64,000 nt of DNA from positions 283,813 through 347,812 of the forward strand of contig JAFLKK010000007.1 in the NCBI GenBank assembly GCA_019163375.1. The letters are read 5' to 3'. The position numbers and the translations under genes were made by a program. Shown piece by piece: positions 17,090 through 23,816 of this stretch; the first letter of the stretch is position 1, and every line of letters starts with the position of its first letter. The notes beneath the pieces were generated by a model. That model saw only the letters and a list, made by a program, of their open reading frames with translations. It had not been told where the DNA came from and searched no databases. Source of the DNA: Paludibacter sp. Its GTDB lineage: Bacteria > Bacteroidota > Bacteroidia > Bacteroidales > Paludibacteraceae.

Positions 17090-18676
17090 TTATTTAGACA
17101 CCGATCTTTCCTTTAAGAGTTGATTTAACTCGAGTGTTGTTTTAAGTTTCATTTTCTGAGCCAGACGCTGTTTTAATTTGTACAAACTTTCAGGTTTGCA
17201 ATCCAACACCAACGCCATATCGCCACTATGAATATTAAGCAAATAAAGACAGCACCAGGTTATTTCTTTGTGTGTAATATCAGGGTAGGTTTTCTCTAAA
17301 AAGCTTACCGTATTGTTGAAGGTGCGATTCATGCTTTCGCTAAAAACTTTCCAGTCGTTGAGATGCAGGCAGACGTTGTACACTTCTTTGTCCATAGCCT
17401 CCCGTTTCGCCAGCGAAGACTTACGGTACTCCTCCATATGTAACGACTTAGATTCCTCAATTTTTTGGATAAAATTGTTTTTCAAATTCAATTGTTTCTC
17501 TGTCAATTGTAATTCTACTTCTACTAATTGTTTTTCTTTCCCTTTATTTCGTTGCCTTAAACGAAAAAGGATAAACAGGCTTATAACAATAATAAAAGGT
17601 ATCAACCAGCCGAGAACAATAAGGTATTGCTTTGTTTTTCCTGCAGTTTGCGAAGTCTCATGTATGTTTTCTAGAACAGTAGTTTTGGTTTGAATGTCTA
17701 TTTTCCGAACAGAGTCGGTGCATGCCTGATATTTGCTCATATAAAATGCCATTTGCTTAAAATCGCCCTGAGAATATTTTGAGTTCGCTAATATTCTATA
17801 GCATGCTTTTTGAGTGAAGAAACTTGATGGGTGTTTTAACGATATGTTAGCATAGTGTATTGCTGAATCTAATTTAGAAACTAAGAAAAACAATTCAGAT
17901 AGATTGCAACATCTTATTGCATAATTGAATTCTTTGCAAGGAAACTTTAAACTTTTACGATAGTAAATTTCAGCAGAATCTAATTGTCTTGTGTATTGAT
18001 AATTAGTACCAATTTCCTGATATGCTATTCCTAATAAGATTGAATCACGACTAATTGAGACTGCTTTTCTATAATATTGCAAAGCCATTTTATAATTTTT
18101 CTCACAACGATAGGTTACGCCAATGTCAATAATTCTAAAAGATGCATCAGCTGTTTTTCCTATTTGATTTAAACAATTAACCGCAAGTTGGTGCTTTTCT
18201 CTGGCTTTTACATAATCTTTTTGAATAGAGCAGATATATCCCATGTCACCATATATTTTCCCCATCAAGGCATAATCTTTTTTATCCTGACAATTGTCTA
18301 AGGCTTTCAAATACATTTCGGTAGCCTCATCGTATTGTTGAGCATACTTGTACATGCGCCCTTTGTAAAAATAGCACCTCGCTAATCGAACTTTGTCTTT
18401 TTTGCCTTGGTAATAGTCTAACGAAAAATTTATAGCTGAATCTGGCTGAAGGGGTAAATATTTTTTATCCAATGCTTCGAAGAGGAGAAGACCATATAAG
18501 GCCTGATCGGCACTGGATAGTGATTGGTTGGGTTTTATTTGTCGCAAGAGATGTAGAGCAGAATCGGGTGAGGTCTCCATCAGTTGCTCTGCAGTCTTCA
18601 TTTTGTTCGGGAGCAACGAACAACCGACAAAGAGTAAAAAGATGTATGGAATAAATATGCGATATTTGAACTGCAT
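17090..18676 (-). CDS. Transmembrane TPR regulator, copy 4
   Basis: I take the start at 18676 (MQFKYRIF), giving 528 residues with a signal that ends at LLFVGC-SLLP, a good lipoprotein-type site; the frame opens 12 codons earlier without a signal. TPR-like repeats run to about residue 330 (RLARCYFYKGRMYKYAQQYDEA, MALQYYRKAV, SAEIYYRKSL). One membrane helix lies at about 351-372. The cytoplasmic tail ends in HKEITWCCLYLLN and LYKLKQRLAQKMKL, the same helix-turn-helix-like pattern as the other three. It is more divergent from them than they are from each other. Its nearest downstream gene is the DUF3244 gene, making that the first candidate target. Confidence 0.75.
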   Translation of the reverse strand: MQFKYRIFIPYIFLLFVGCSLLPNKMKTAEQLMETSPDSALHLLRQIKPNQSLSSADQALYGLLLFEALDKKYLPLQPDSAINFSLDYYQGKKDKVRLARCYFYKGRMYKYAQQYDEATEMYLKALDNCQDKKDYALMGKIYGDMGYICSIQKDYVKAREKHQLAVNCLNQIGKTADASFRIIDIGVTYRCEKNYKMALQYYRKAVSISRDSILLGIAYQEIGTNYQYTRQLDSAEIYYRKSLKFPCKEFNYAIRCCNLSELFFLVSKLDSAIHYANISLKHPSSFFTQKACYRILANSKYSQGDFKQMAFYMSKYQACTDSVRKIDIQTKTTVLENIHETSQTAGKTKQYLIVLGWLIPFIIVISLFILFRLRQRNKGKEKQLVEVELQLTEKQLNLKNNFIQKIEESKSLHMEEYRKSSLAKREAMDKEVYNVCLHLNDWKVFSESMNRTFNNTVSFLEKTYPDITHKEITWCCLYLLNIHSGDMALVLDCKPESLYKLKQRLAQKMKLKTTLELNQLLKERSVSK

Positions 18677-18723
18677 GGTCTTGTTTTGTAGTGTTAATGG
18701 GGGTCTCCACATGTATTTTAATA

Positions 18724-18731
18724 CAAAACTA
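18724..18731 (-). promoter_or_regulatory. Candidate -7 element for TPR regulator copy 4
   Basis: TAGTTTTG on the minus strand fits TAnnTTTG and lies 48 bases upstream of the chosen start. It lies outside the open frame, supporting the start at 18676 or 18712 but no longer form. Confidence 0.4.
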
Positions 18732-18863
18732 CAAATTAAATTTCATTCTAAATCGATATTTTCTACATTATATCTTTGATTTAGAGTTAAAATAAATTGT
18801 GATTTTTTTGTACTGTTCGAGGTTAATTGTTATCACTTTCATATTTACTAAAATATCGATATT

Positions 18864-19550
18864 CTAAGCCACTGCTAATGTAAAAATACTCACTTTTATC
18901 CCTTCAATTTCAATTAAAACGCGAACGCAGGCTTCGAGGGTTGAGCCCGTAGTAAGCACATCGTCAACTAGTAAAACATGTTTACCCGTTAAATTGTTTT
19001 GATTTTGTAACATAAATATTCCATCAGTGTTTTCATAGCGTTCAAACACAGTCTTTTTAGTTTGAGTTGTATTTTCTCGAATACGTGTTAAACTCGTGGT
19101 ATCAATAGGTTTTTCAAGTATTTTGGATAGTCCATTTCCAATGCATTCACTCTGGTTGTAGCCTCTTATTTTTTGTTTTTTAGGATGAAGTGGAACGGGT
19201 ATAATGACATCAATTGTAGAAAAATCGACAGATTCTAATAATTCTTGCGCTGCATATTTTCCGAGCAACTCACCGACTTCCTGATTGCCTCTGTATTTTA
19301 AACTATGTAAGATTTTCTGATAGGGAGTTCCTTTCTGAAAGAAGAAAAAAGCCGTACCCCGATTTATTGGAACCTTGCCCCAAAATCGCTTTTCGATCGG
19401 ATTACTAACTACCAGATGATAATTTGTTTTCGGGATGCCCTGCAAACAGTTTATGCACAGCTGTTGCTCTTGTTTATGCAGATTTTCTCCACAAACAATG
19501 CAAAGATTTGGGAACAACAAGTTTAGAAAATCTGTGAGCACTGATTTCAT
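18864..19550 (-). CDS. comF: ComF family phosphoribosyltransferase-like protein
   Basis: The start at 19550 (MKSVLTDFLNLLFP) gives 228 residues, typical of ComF/GntX proteins linked to DNA uptake or DNA use. Two Cys pairs (C17-x-x-C20 and C32-x-x-C35) form the N-terminal zinc-binding motif. A type I phosphoribosyltransferase fold ends with the PRPP loop VLLVDDVLTTGSTLEA near residue 200. NQSECIGNGLS and RIRENTTQTKK are also family-typical. It starts 13 bases after dgkA ends, so efp-dgkA-comF lie in one direction, although a terminator separates efp from dgkA. The biochemical role of ComF in this group is not established. Confidence 0.9.
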   Translation of the reverse strand: MKSVLTDFLNLLFPNLCIVCGENLHKQEQQLCINCLQGIPKTNYHLVVSNPIEKRFWGKVPINRGTAFFFFQKGTPYQKILHSLKYRGNQEVGELLGKYAAQELLESVDFSTIDVIIPVPLHPKKQKIRGYNQSECIGNGLSKILEKPIDTTSLTRIRENTTQTKKTVFERYENTDGIFMLQNQNNLTGKHVLLVDDVLTTGSTLEACVRVLIEIEGIKVSIFTLAVA

Positions 19551-19563
19551 GGCCTGTCTCAAA

Positions 19564-19941
19564 TTAGAATAACAATGATACTGCATGCCAAAATTTCGGA
19601 CCAAAAACTAATAGTCCTACTACCACTGAGATAATGGCACATATTAGCACAGCACCGGCAGCTATATCTTTTGCTTTTCCGGCTAATGGGTGATGATTTG
19701 GAGAAACAAGATCGACTATATTTTCGATAGCTGTATTTACCATTTCCATGCCAACTACTAACCCAATGCAAAGTACACAAGCTATCCATTCGGCTACACT
19801 TATTTGGAATATAAATCCGGCTATCAGAACCAGTATGGAGATGCAGATATGAATTTTCATATTTGTTTCAGTTCCAAACACAGTGCGAATTCCTCTTCCC
19901 GCATATTGAAAGCTATTTATTCTTTTCTTTAATTTTTCCAT
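19564..19941 (-). CDS. dgkA: Diacylglycerol kinase family membrane protein
   Basis: Starting at 19941 (MEKLKKRINSFQYA) gives 125 residues, the usual size. The longer open frame to 20016 overlaps the terminator hairpin and is rejected. Three membrane helices are visible, and the family signature EMVNTAIENIVDLV (about residues 70-83) contains the catalytic Glu and the Asn-Thr-Ala-x-E motif. The enzyme phosphorylates diacylglycerol or, in many Gram-positive-like and Bacteroidota forms, undecaprenol, feeding the lipid carrier pool. Which substrate applies cannot be read here. comF follows after 13 bases. Confidence 0.92.
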   Translation of the reverse strand: MEKLKKRINSFQYAGRGIRTVFGTETNMKIHICISILVLIAGFIFQISVAEWIACVLCIGLVVGMEMVNTAIENIVDLVSPNHHPLAGKAKDIAAGAVLICAIISVVVGLLVFGPKFWHAVSLLF

Positions 19942-20004
19942 TATATATAGTTCATATTGCAAATTAAGCATATTTTTTTCATATTCGTGTTTTTTCTGCA
20001 TAAA

Positions 20005-20040
20005 AAAGTCCGGCAAACTTCTTTAGTTCGTCGGACTTTT
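20005..20040 (-). terminator. Intrinsic terminator after efp
   Basis: AAAAGTCCG (20005-20013) pairs with CGGACTTTT (20032-20040), and a T-run follows on the minus strand (TTTTTTATGC). It lies 26 bases beyond the efp stop and covers the rejected upstream extension of dgkA. Confidence 0.8.
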
Positions 20041-20065
20041 GGTCATTTCCCTTCCGGGAAGTGAT

Positions 20066-20632
20066 TTATGCCTTTACACGCTCAACGTATGAACCGTTGC
20101 GAGTGTCCACTTTAATAGTTTCTCCATCATTAATAAACAAAGGAACACGTACAGTAGCACCTGTTTCAACAGTGGCCGGTTTGGTAGCATTAGTTGCAGT
20201 GTCGCCTTTCAATCCTGGTTCTGTGTAGGTGATTTTTAGAGCAACCTGAACCGGAAGATCAACATAAAGAATGGTTTCTGATTGTGCGTGAGTTACAACT
20301 TCGCAAATCATACCCTCTTTCAAAAAATCTACTCCGTTGATAATGTCTTTGTTTACGGATACTTGTTCGTAATCTTCGTTGTTCATGAAGTTGTATCCAG
20401 CCTCATCCTGATAAAGATATTGATAATCACGTCGTTCGATACGCACTTCTTCAATGCGAATTCCTGAATTAAATGTTCTGTCAAGTGTACGCCCGGTAAC
20501 AACGTTTTTCATTTTTGTCCGAACAAAAGCCGGTCCTTTTCCCGGTTTAACGTGAAGAAATTCTGTAATGAAATAGTATTGACCATCAATGTCCAAACAC
20601 ATTCCGTTTTTAATATCTGCTGTAGTAGCCAT
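20066..20632 (-). CDS. efp: Elongation factor P
   Basis: This ribosome-binding factor relieves stalling at polyproline. The 188-residue product has the three OB/KOW-like domains of the family. The first contains [12 protein letters not shown] with Lys32 at the tip, the position that is modified in many bacteria, so a Lys-type rather than an Arg-type EF-P is present. [23 protein letters not shown] near the end is the standard C-terminal signature. A near-perfect promoter lies at 20721-20751, giving a leader of about 80 bases. No modifying-enzyme gene (epmA, epmB) is in the window. Confidence 0.97.
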   Translation of the reverse strand: MATTADIKNGMCLDIDGQYYFITEFLHVKPGKGPAFVRTKMKNVVTGRTLDRTFNSGIRIEEVRIERRDYQYLYQDEAGYNFMNNEDYEQVSVNKDIINGVDFLKEGMICEVVTHAQSETILYVDLPVQVALKITYTEPGLKGDTATNATKPATVETGATVRVPLFINDGETIKVDTRNGSYVERVKA

Positions 20633-20720
20633 ATATTTAATTTATAATTAATAATGCATAATTTATAATTGAAATACAAGCAACTCAGTGTCTCCATATC
20701 AATTATTATCTTTTCGATTA

Positions 20721-20751
20721 CAAAAGTACAATTTTTATTTCGAATGCCAAA
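20721..20751 (-). promoter_or_regulatory. Promoter of efp
   Basis: On the minus strand, TTTG (20751-20748), a 19-base spacer and TACTTTTG (20728-20721) match the Bacteroidota -33/-7 consensus exactly. Confidence 0.75.
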
Positions 20752-20779
20752 ATACACAGTAAATCAGTATCTTATAATA

Positions 20780-20808
20780 AAAGCCACTGTGTTATGGACA
20801 GTGGCTTT
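20780..20808 (-). terminator. Intrinsic terminator after argG
   Basis: An 11-bp perfect stem AAAGCCACTGT / ACAGTGGCTTT around a 7-base loop, followed on the minus strand by TTATTATAAG. It separates argG from efp. Confidence 0.75.
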
Positions 20809-20844
20809 ATCGACATTCTTTAGTACTATTGTTTTTCTTCGTAG

Positions 20845-22065
20845 TTATTTATCATTCCGCTTTTGTACGTTATAATAAATTTTCATTTGGTTACCCAATA
20901 TCTTTGTAAATCCTTTCACATCATCGGCACTCCAGGCACGGTTTACTTCGCCATATTCGCCAAAATCGGTTTTCATTAAATCGAAAGTGCTTTCAACACC
21001 CACCAAGGTATAATTGTACGGACGAAGTTTTACAATTACTGTTCCGGTTACGTTCTGTTGTGAACTTTGTAGAAACTGTTCGATGTCACGCATAACAGGT
21101 TCAAGGTATTGAGCTTCGTGTAGAAACATTCCGTACCAGTTACCTAATTGGTCTTTCCAGTATTGTTGCCATTTGGTGAGAGTATGCTTCTCAAGCATCT
21201 TATGTGCGTTGATAATCAACAAAGGAGCAGCTGCCTCGAATCCAACACGACCTTTGATACCAATAATGGTGTCGCCGATATGCATGTCGCGACCAATACC
21301 ATATTTGTTGGCTATTTCTTCGAGTTGATTGATCAACAATACTTTATTTTCATTTGTAGTGCCGTTGACCGAACAGATTTCGCCATTTTCAAAACCGATA
21401 GTAACGGTTTCTTCGCCTTGGTTTTCAACCTGGCTTGGATAAGCTTCTTCGGGTAAGGTTTGTTCGGATTTCAATGTTTCTTTGCCGCCAATACTTGTTC
21501 CCCATAAACCTTTATTAATGGAGTATTCCATTTTTTTGAAATCCGCTTCAAAACCATGATCTCTCAAATAATTAATTTCATATTCGCGCGTCAAAACCAT
21601 ATCGCGGGTAGGAGTTAATATTTTGATTTCCGGAGCTATTACATCAAAAGTAAGATCGAAGCGAACCTGATCATTTCCTGCACCCGTGCTACCATGAGCT
21701 ACATATTCAGCTCCAATTTCTTTTGCATAGTTGATAATGGCTATGGCTTGAAAAATACGTTCGGAACTCACCGAGATGGGGTATGTACCATTACGCAGCA
21801 CATTTCCAAAAACCATGTATTTAATGCTTTTGTCGTAATATTCTTGCGTTACGTCCAGGGCGACATGGCTCGCGGCACCCAAGCGATATGCCTTATCTTC
21901 AATAACTTTCAGTTCCTCGGCGCTAAATCCACCTGTGTTTGCAACTGCAGTATGTACTTCATATCCTTTTTCCTGAGCCAGATACATGGCGCAGAACGAA
22001 GTATCCAATCCTCCGCTAAATGCTAATAATACTTTTTCTTTCATGTTGTTTATGTCTTCGGCCAA
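20845..22065 (-). CDS. argG: Argininosuccinate synthase
   Basis: This enzyme joins citrulline and aspartate using ATP, the step before argH. The 406-residue product has the N-type ATP pyrophosphatase loop VLLAFSGGLDTSF at about residues 12-24. It also has VAHGSTGAGNDQVRFD near residue 124 and KLRPYNYTLVGVESTFDL near the C-terminus. This is the distinct argininosuccinate synthase type usual in Bacteroidota. It follows the GNAT gene by 38 bases and closes the argR-GNAT-argG row. It is probably repressed by ArgR when arginine is abundant; that is family knowledge plus the palindrome seen upstream of argR. Confidence 0.96.
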   Translation of the reverse strand: MAEDINNMKEKVLLAFSGGLDTSFCAMYLAQEKGYEVHTAVANTGGFSAEELKVIEDKAYRLGAASHVALDVTQEYYDKSIKYMVFGNVLRNGTYPISVSSERIFQAIAIINYAKEIGAEYVAHGSTGAGNDQVRFDLTFDVIAPEIKILTPTRDMVLTREYEINYLRDHGFEADFKKMEYSINKGLWGTSIGGKETLKSEQTLPEEAYPSQVENQGEETVTIGFENGEICSVNGTTNENKVLLINQLEEIANKYGIGRDMHIGDTIIGIKGRVGFEAAAPLLIINAHKMLEKHTLTKWQQYWKDQLGNWYGMFLHEAQYLEPVMRDIEQFLQSSQQNVTGTVIVKLRPYNYTLVGVESTFDLMKTDFGEYGEVNRAWSADDVKGFTKILGNQMKIYYNVQKRNDK

Positions 22066-22103
22066 CAGACTTCAATCAGCGGTCGTATTTTTTAGATGTC
22101 GAT

Positions 22104-22673
22104 TTATTTCTCAATGTCTTTTGCCGGATCGAACAGCATTCCTGTGCACAGGCAATGTTTTCGACCGGTACGTTGTAAGATGTCATAGTTCACACAACTT
22201 TGGCAGCCTTTCCAGAAAGCCTCGTCGTCAGTTAGTTCGGAGAACGTAACCGGCTTGTAGCCTAATTCTGAGTTGATTTTCATTACTGCCAGGCCGGTAG
22301 TAAGTCCGAAAATTTTAGCATCCGGATAGCGTAATCTTGATAGTTCAAAAGCTTTACGTTTAATGCGTTTGGCAAGACCATGACCACGGAATTTGTCCAC
22401 GACAATTAAACCGGAGTTGGCCACAAATTTTTTGTTTCCCCATGATTCGATGTAGCAAAACCCGGCAAATTCGGTACCTGCCAAGGCTATAATTGCCTTT
22501 CCTTCTTTCATTTTTTGCACGATATATTCGGGCGAACGTCTGGCAATTCCTGTTCCGCGAACTTTGGCCGCGTCAGCTATGGTGGTCAAAATCGTATCAA
22601 CATATTCTAAGAAACGCTCATCAGCTACTTGTACCGTGATCTCGTCAACGGTAATATTTGTGTCCATATTCAA
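22104..22673 (-). CDS. GNAT-family acyltransferase with a C-terminal Cys cluster
   Basis: This 189-residue protein contains a GNAT fold: ITVQVADERFLEYVDTIL at the start, a beta segment ending in GLIVVDKFRGHGLAKRIKRKAFE (acyl-CoA-binding R-G-x-G-L-A loop near residue 95), and MKINSELGYKPV. The C-terminus carries CQSC, then RKHCLCTGM, four closely spaced Cys that could hold a metal. Its place between argR and argG suggests the missing first step of arginine synthesis, N-acylation of glutamate. Bacteroides is known to use N-succinyl intermediates, so succinyl-CoA or acetyl-CoA are both possible. That role is inference. Confidence 0.8.
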   Translation of the reverse strand: MNMDTNITVDEITVQVADERFLEYVDTILTTIADAAKVRGTGIARRSPEYIVQKMKEGKAIIALAGTEFAGFCYIESWGNKKFVANSGLIVVDKFRGHGLAKRIKRKAFELSRLRYPDAKIFGLTTGLAVMKINSELGYKPVTFSELTDDEAFWKGCQSCVNYDILQRTGRKHCLCTGMLFDPAKDIEK

Positions 22674-22693
22674 TTAATGAATGAGTTCTAATT

Positions 22694-22720
22694 ATACTTT
22701 GAGCGCTAACTCCAAAGTAT
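22694..22720. repeat. Inverted repeat upstream of the GNAT-argG genes
   Basis: ATACTTTG (22694-22701) and CAAAGTAT (22713-22720) with an inner GAG/CTC pair form an 11-bp imperfect palindrome, 21 bases upstream of the GNAT start. It could be an operator or a 5' leader hairpin. Confidence 0.4.
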
Positions 22721-22744
22721 TTCACTTGCTTTAATAAATTCCCT

Positions 22745-22766
22745 AAGCCATTATTTTCGATGGCTT
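22745..22766. terminator. Weak hairpin after argR
   Basis: AAGCCAT (22745-22751) pairs with ATGGCTT (22760-22766), 36 bases beyond the argR stop. There is no good T-run on the minus strand, so read-through from argR into the GNAT gene is likely. Confidence 0.3.
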
Positions 22767-22801
22767 TTCTCAACGTAAAATAGCATTCACTATTTTATCT
22801 T

Positions 22802-23272
22802 TTACTCTTTTTCTGAAAATGTGATATTGAGCATTTCTAGAATATCCTCTCGTGATACGCCTTCACGTGGAATTACTAAAATCGTATCATCACCTGCAAT
22901 TGTGCCAAGTACCTCATCGTTTGCCTTGTTGTCAATATCCCAGGCGATAGCACTTGCATAGCCGGGCTTTGTTTTAACAACAGCCAATTGTCCTGAAAAC
23001 TCAATACTTCGCACCGCACCATGAGATTGAAGTGTGTTGAACGTTCCTTCAATAGGAACCGGTTTGTTCACCGGAGGTAAAATATACTTGTACGCTCCAT
23101 TAGATAATGGCGTTTTTGCCACTTTCAGTAATTTTAAATCGCGCGATAAAGTTGCTTGTGTCACTTCGCATTGTTTATCCAAAAGAATTTTGAGTAATTC
23201 TTCCTGGCTCCCCACCACACTCGATCTAAGTATTTCTGATATTATCTGTAACCGGTTTCGCTTATTCTTCAT
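22802..23272 (-). CDS. argR: Arginine repressor
   Basis: This 156-residue protein has the standard ArgR layout. An N-terminal winged helix (about 1-70, recognition part EVTQATLSRDLKLLKV) binds ARG boxes. A C-terminal domain (about 80-150) binds arginine and forms hexamers; its ligand loop VLGTIAGDDTILVI is intact. It precedes the GNAT and argG genes on the same strand. Its promoter is overlapped by a perfect palindrome (23315-23329), which suggests autoregulation. ArgR normally represses synthesis genes when arginine is plentiful. Confidence 0.95.
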   Translation of the reverse strand: MKNKRNRLQIISEILRSSVVGSQEELLKILLDKQCEVTQATLSRDLKLLKVAKTPLSNGAYKYILPPVNKPVPIEGTFNTLQSHGAVRSIEFSGQLAVVKTKPGYASAIAWDIDNKANDEVLGTIAGDDTILVIPREGVSREDILEMLNITFSEKE

Positions 23273-23298
23273 AAATGTATAATTATTTAGATTTTGGG

Positions 23299-23329
23299 CA
23301 AAAGTAATACAAATATTGTATAATACAAT
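23299..23329 (-). promoter_or_regulatory. argR promoter with overlapping palindrome
   Basis: On the minus strand the -7 element TACTTTTG (23306-23299) lies 19 bases from an ATTG (23329-23326). That ATTG is part of the perfect palindrome ATTGTATAATACAAT (23315-23329). A repressor bound there would block the -33 region. The obvious candidate is ArgR itself. Confidence 0.55.
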
Positions 23330-23751
23330 GCATTTAGCTATAATTATTCATTATGAGTGGAATATTCTTTGCTTTTGTAATTAATATACGCTCATTATGC
23401 AGAAAAAGTGTTTTTAAAATGTATTTTTTTGGTATATCTCTAAAATTCTTATGCAAAAATACAAATAAATGATCAATTGAACTTGGAAGTTATTGTATAT
23501 TTGACAATATATTTTTCTTGTTTCAAATACGGGTTTTTTAAGATGAAAAATGATAAATTCGCACATTCCCGTTTCGGTTTGTAACAAAATGAAACTCTAA
23601 AAATCGGCCCTAAATCTCAAATGTTGTACTATGTTAATGAGTATTAATTTATTGTCCCTTCAGAAGCACCAGAGGTGCTCCATATTGTCATTTTTTGATG
23701 GATTTGAGCAGAAAAATCTCTCATTTATCGCGTTGGTGCAAGAAAAAAACA
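23330..23751. other. Intergenic stretch of about 420 bases
   Basis: Very AT-rich, with no open frame I can support. A small perfect hairpin AGCACC-AGA-GGTGCT lies at 23665-23679. Nothing else stands out before the terminator at 23752. Confidence 0.4.
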
Positions 23752-23778
23752 GGAAAAGACAGCTGACGTGTCTTTTCC
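23752..23778 (-). terminator. Hairpin terminator after the outer-membrane barrel gene
   Basis: GGAAAAGACA (23752-23761) pairs perfectly with TGTCTTTTCC (23769-23778). It lies 38 bases beyond the stop of the gene at 23817; a T-run (CCTGTTTTTTTC) follows on the minus strand. Confidence 0.7.
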
Positions 23779-23816
23779 CATTATATAATATGTATCGAAA
23801 AACTGAATAATTATTT

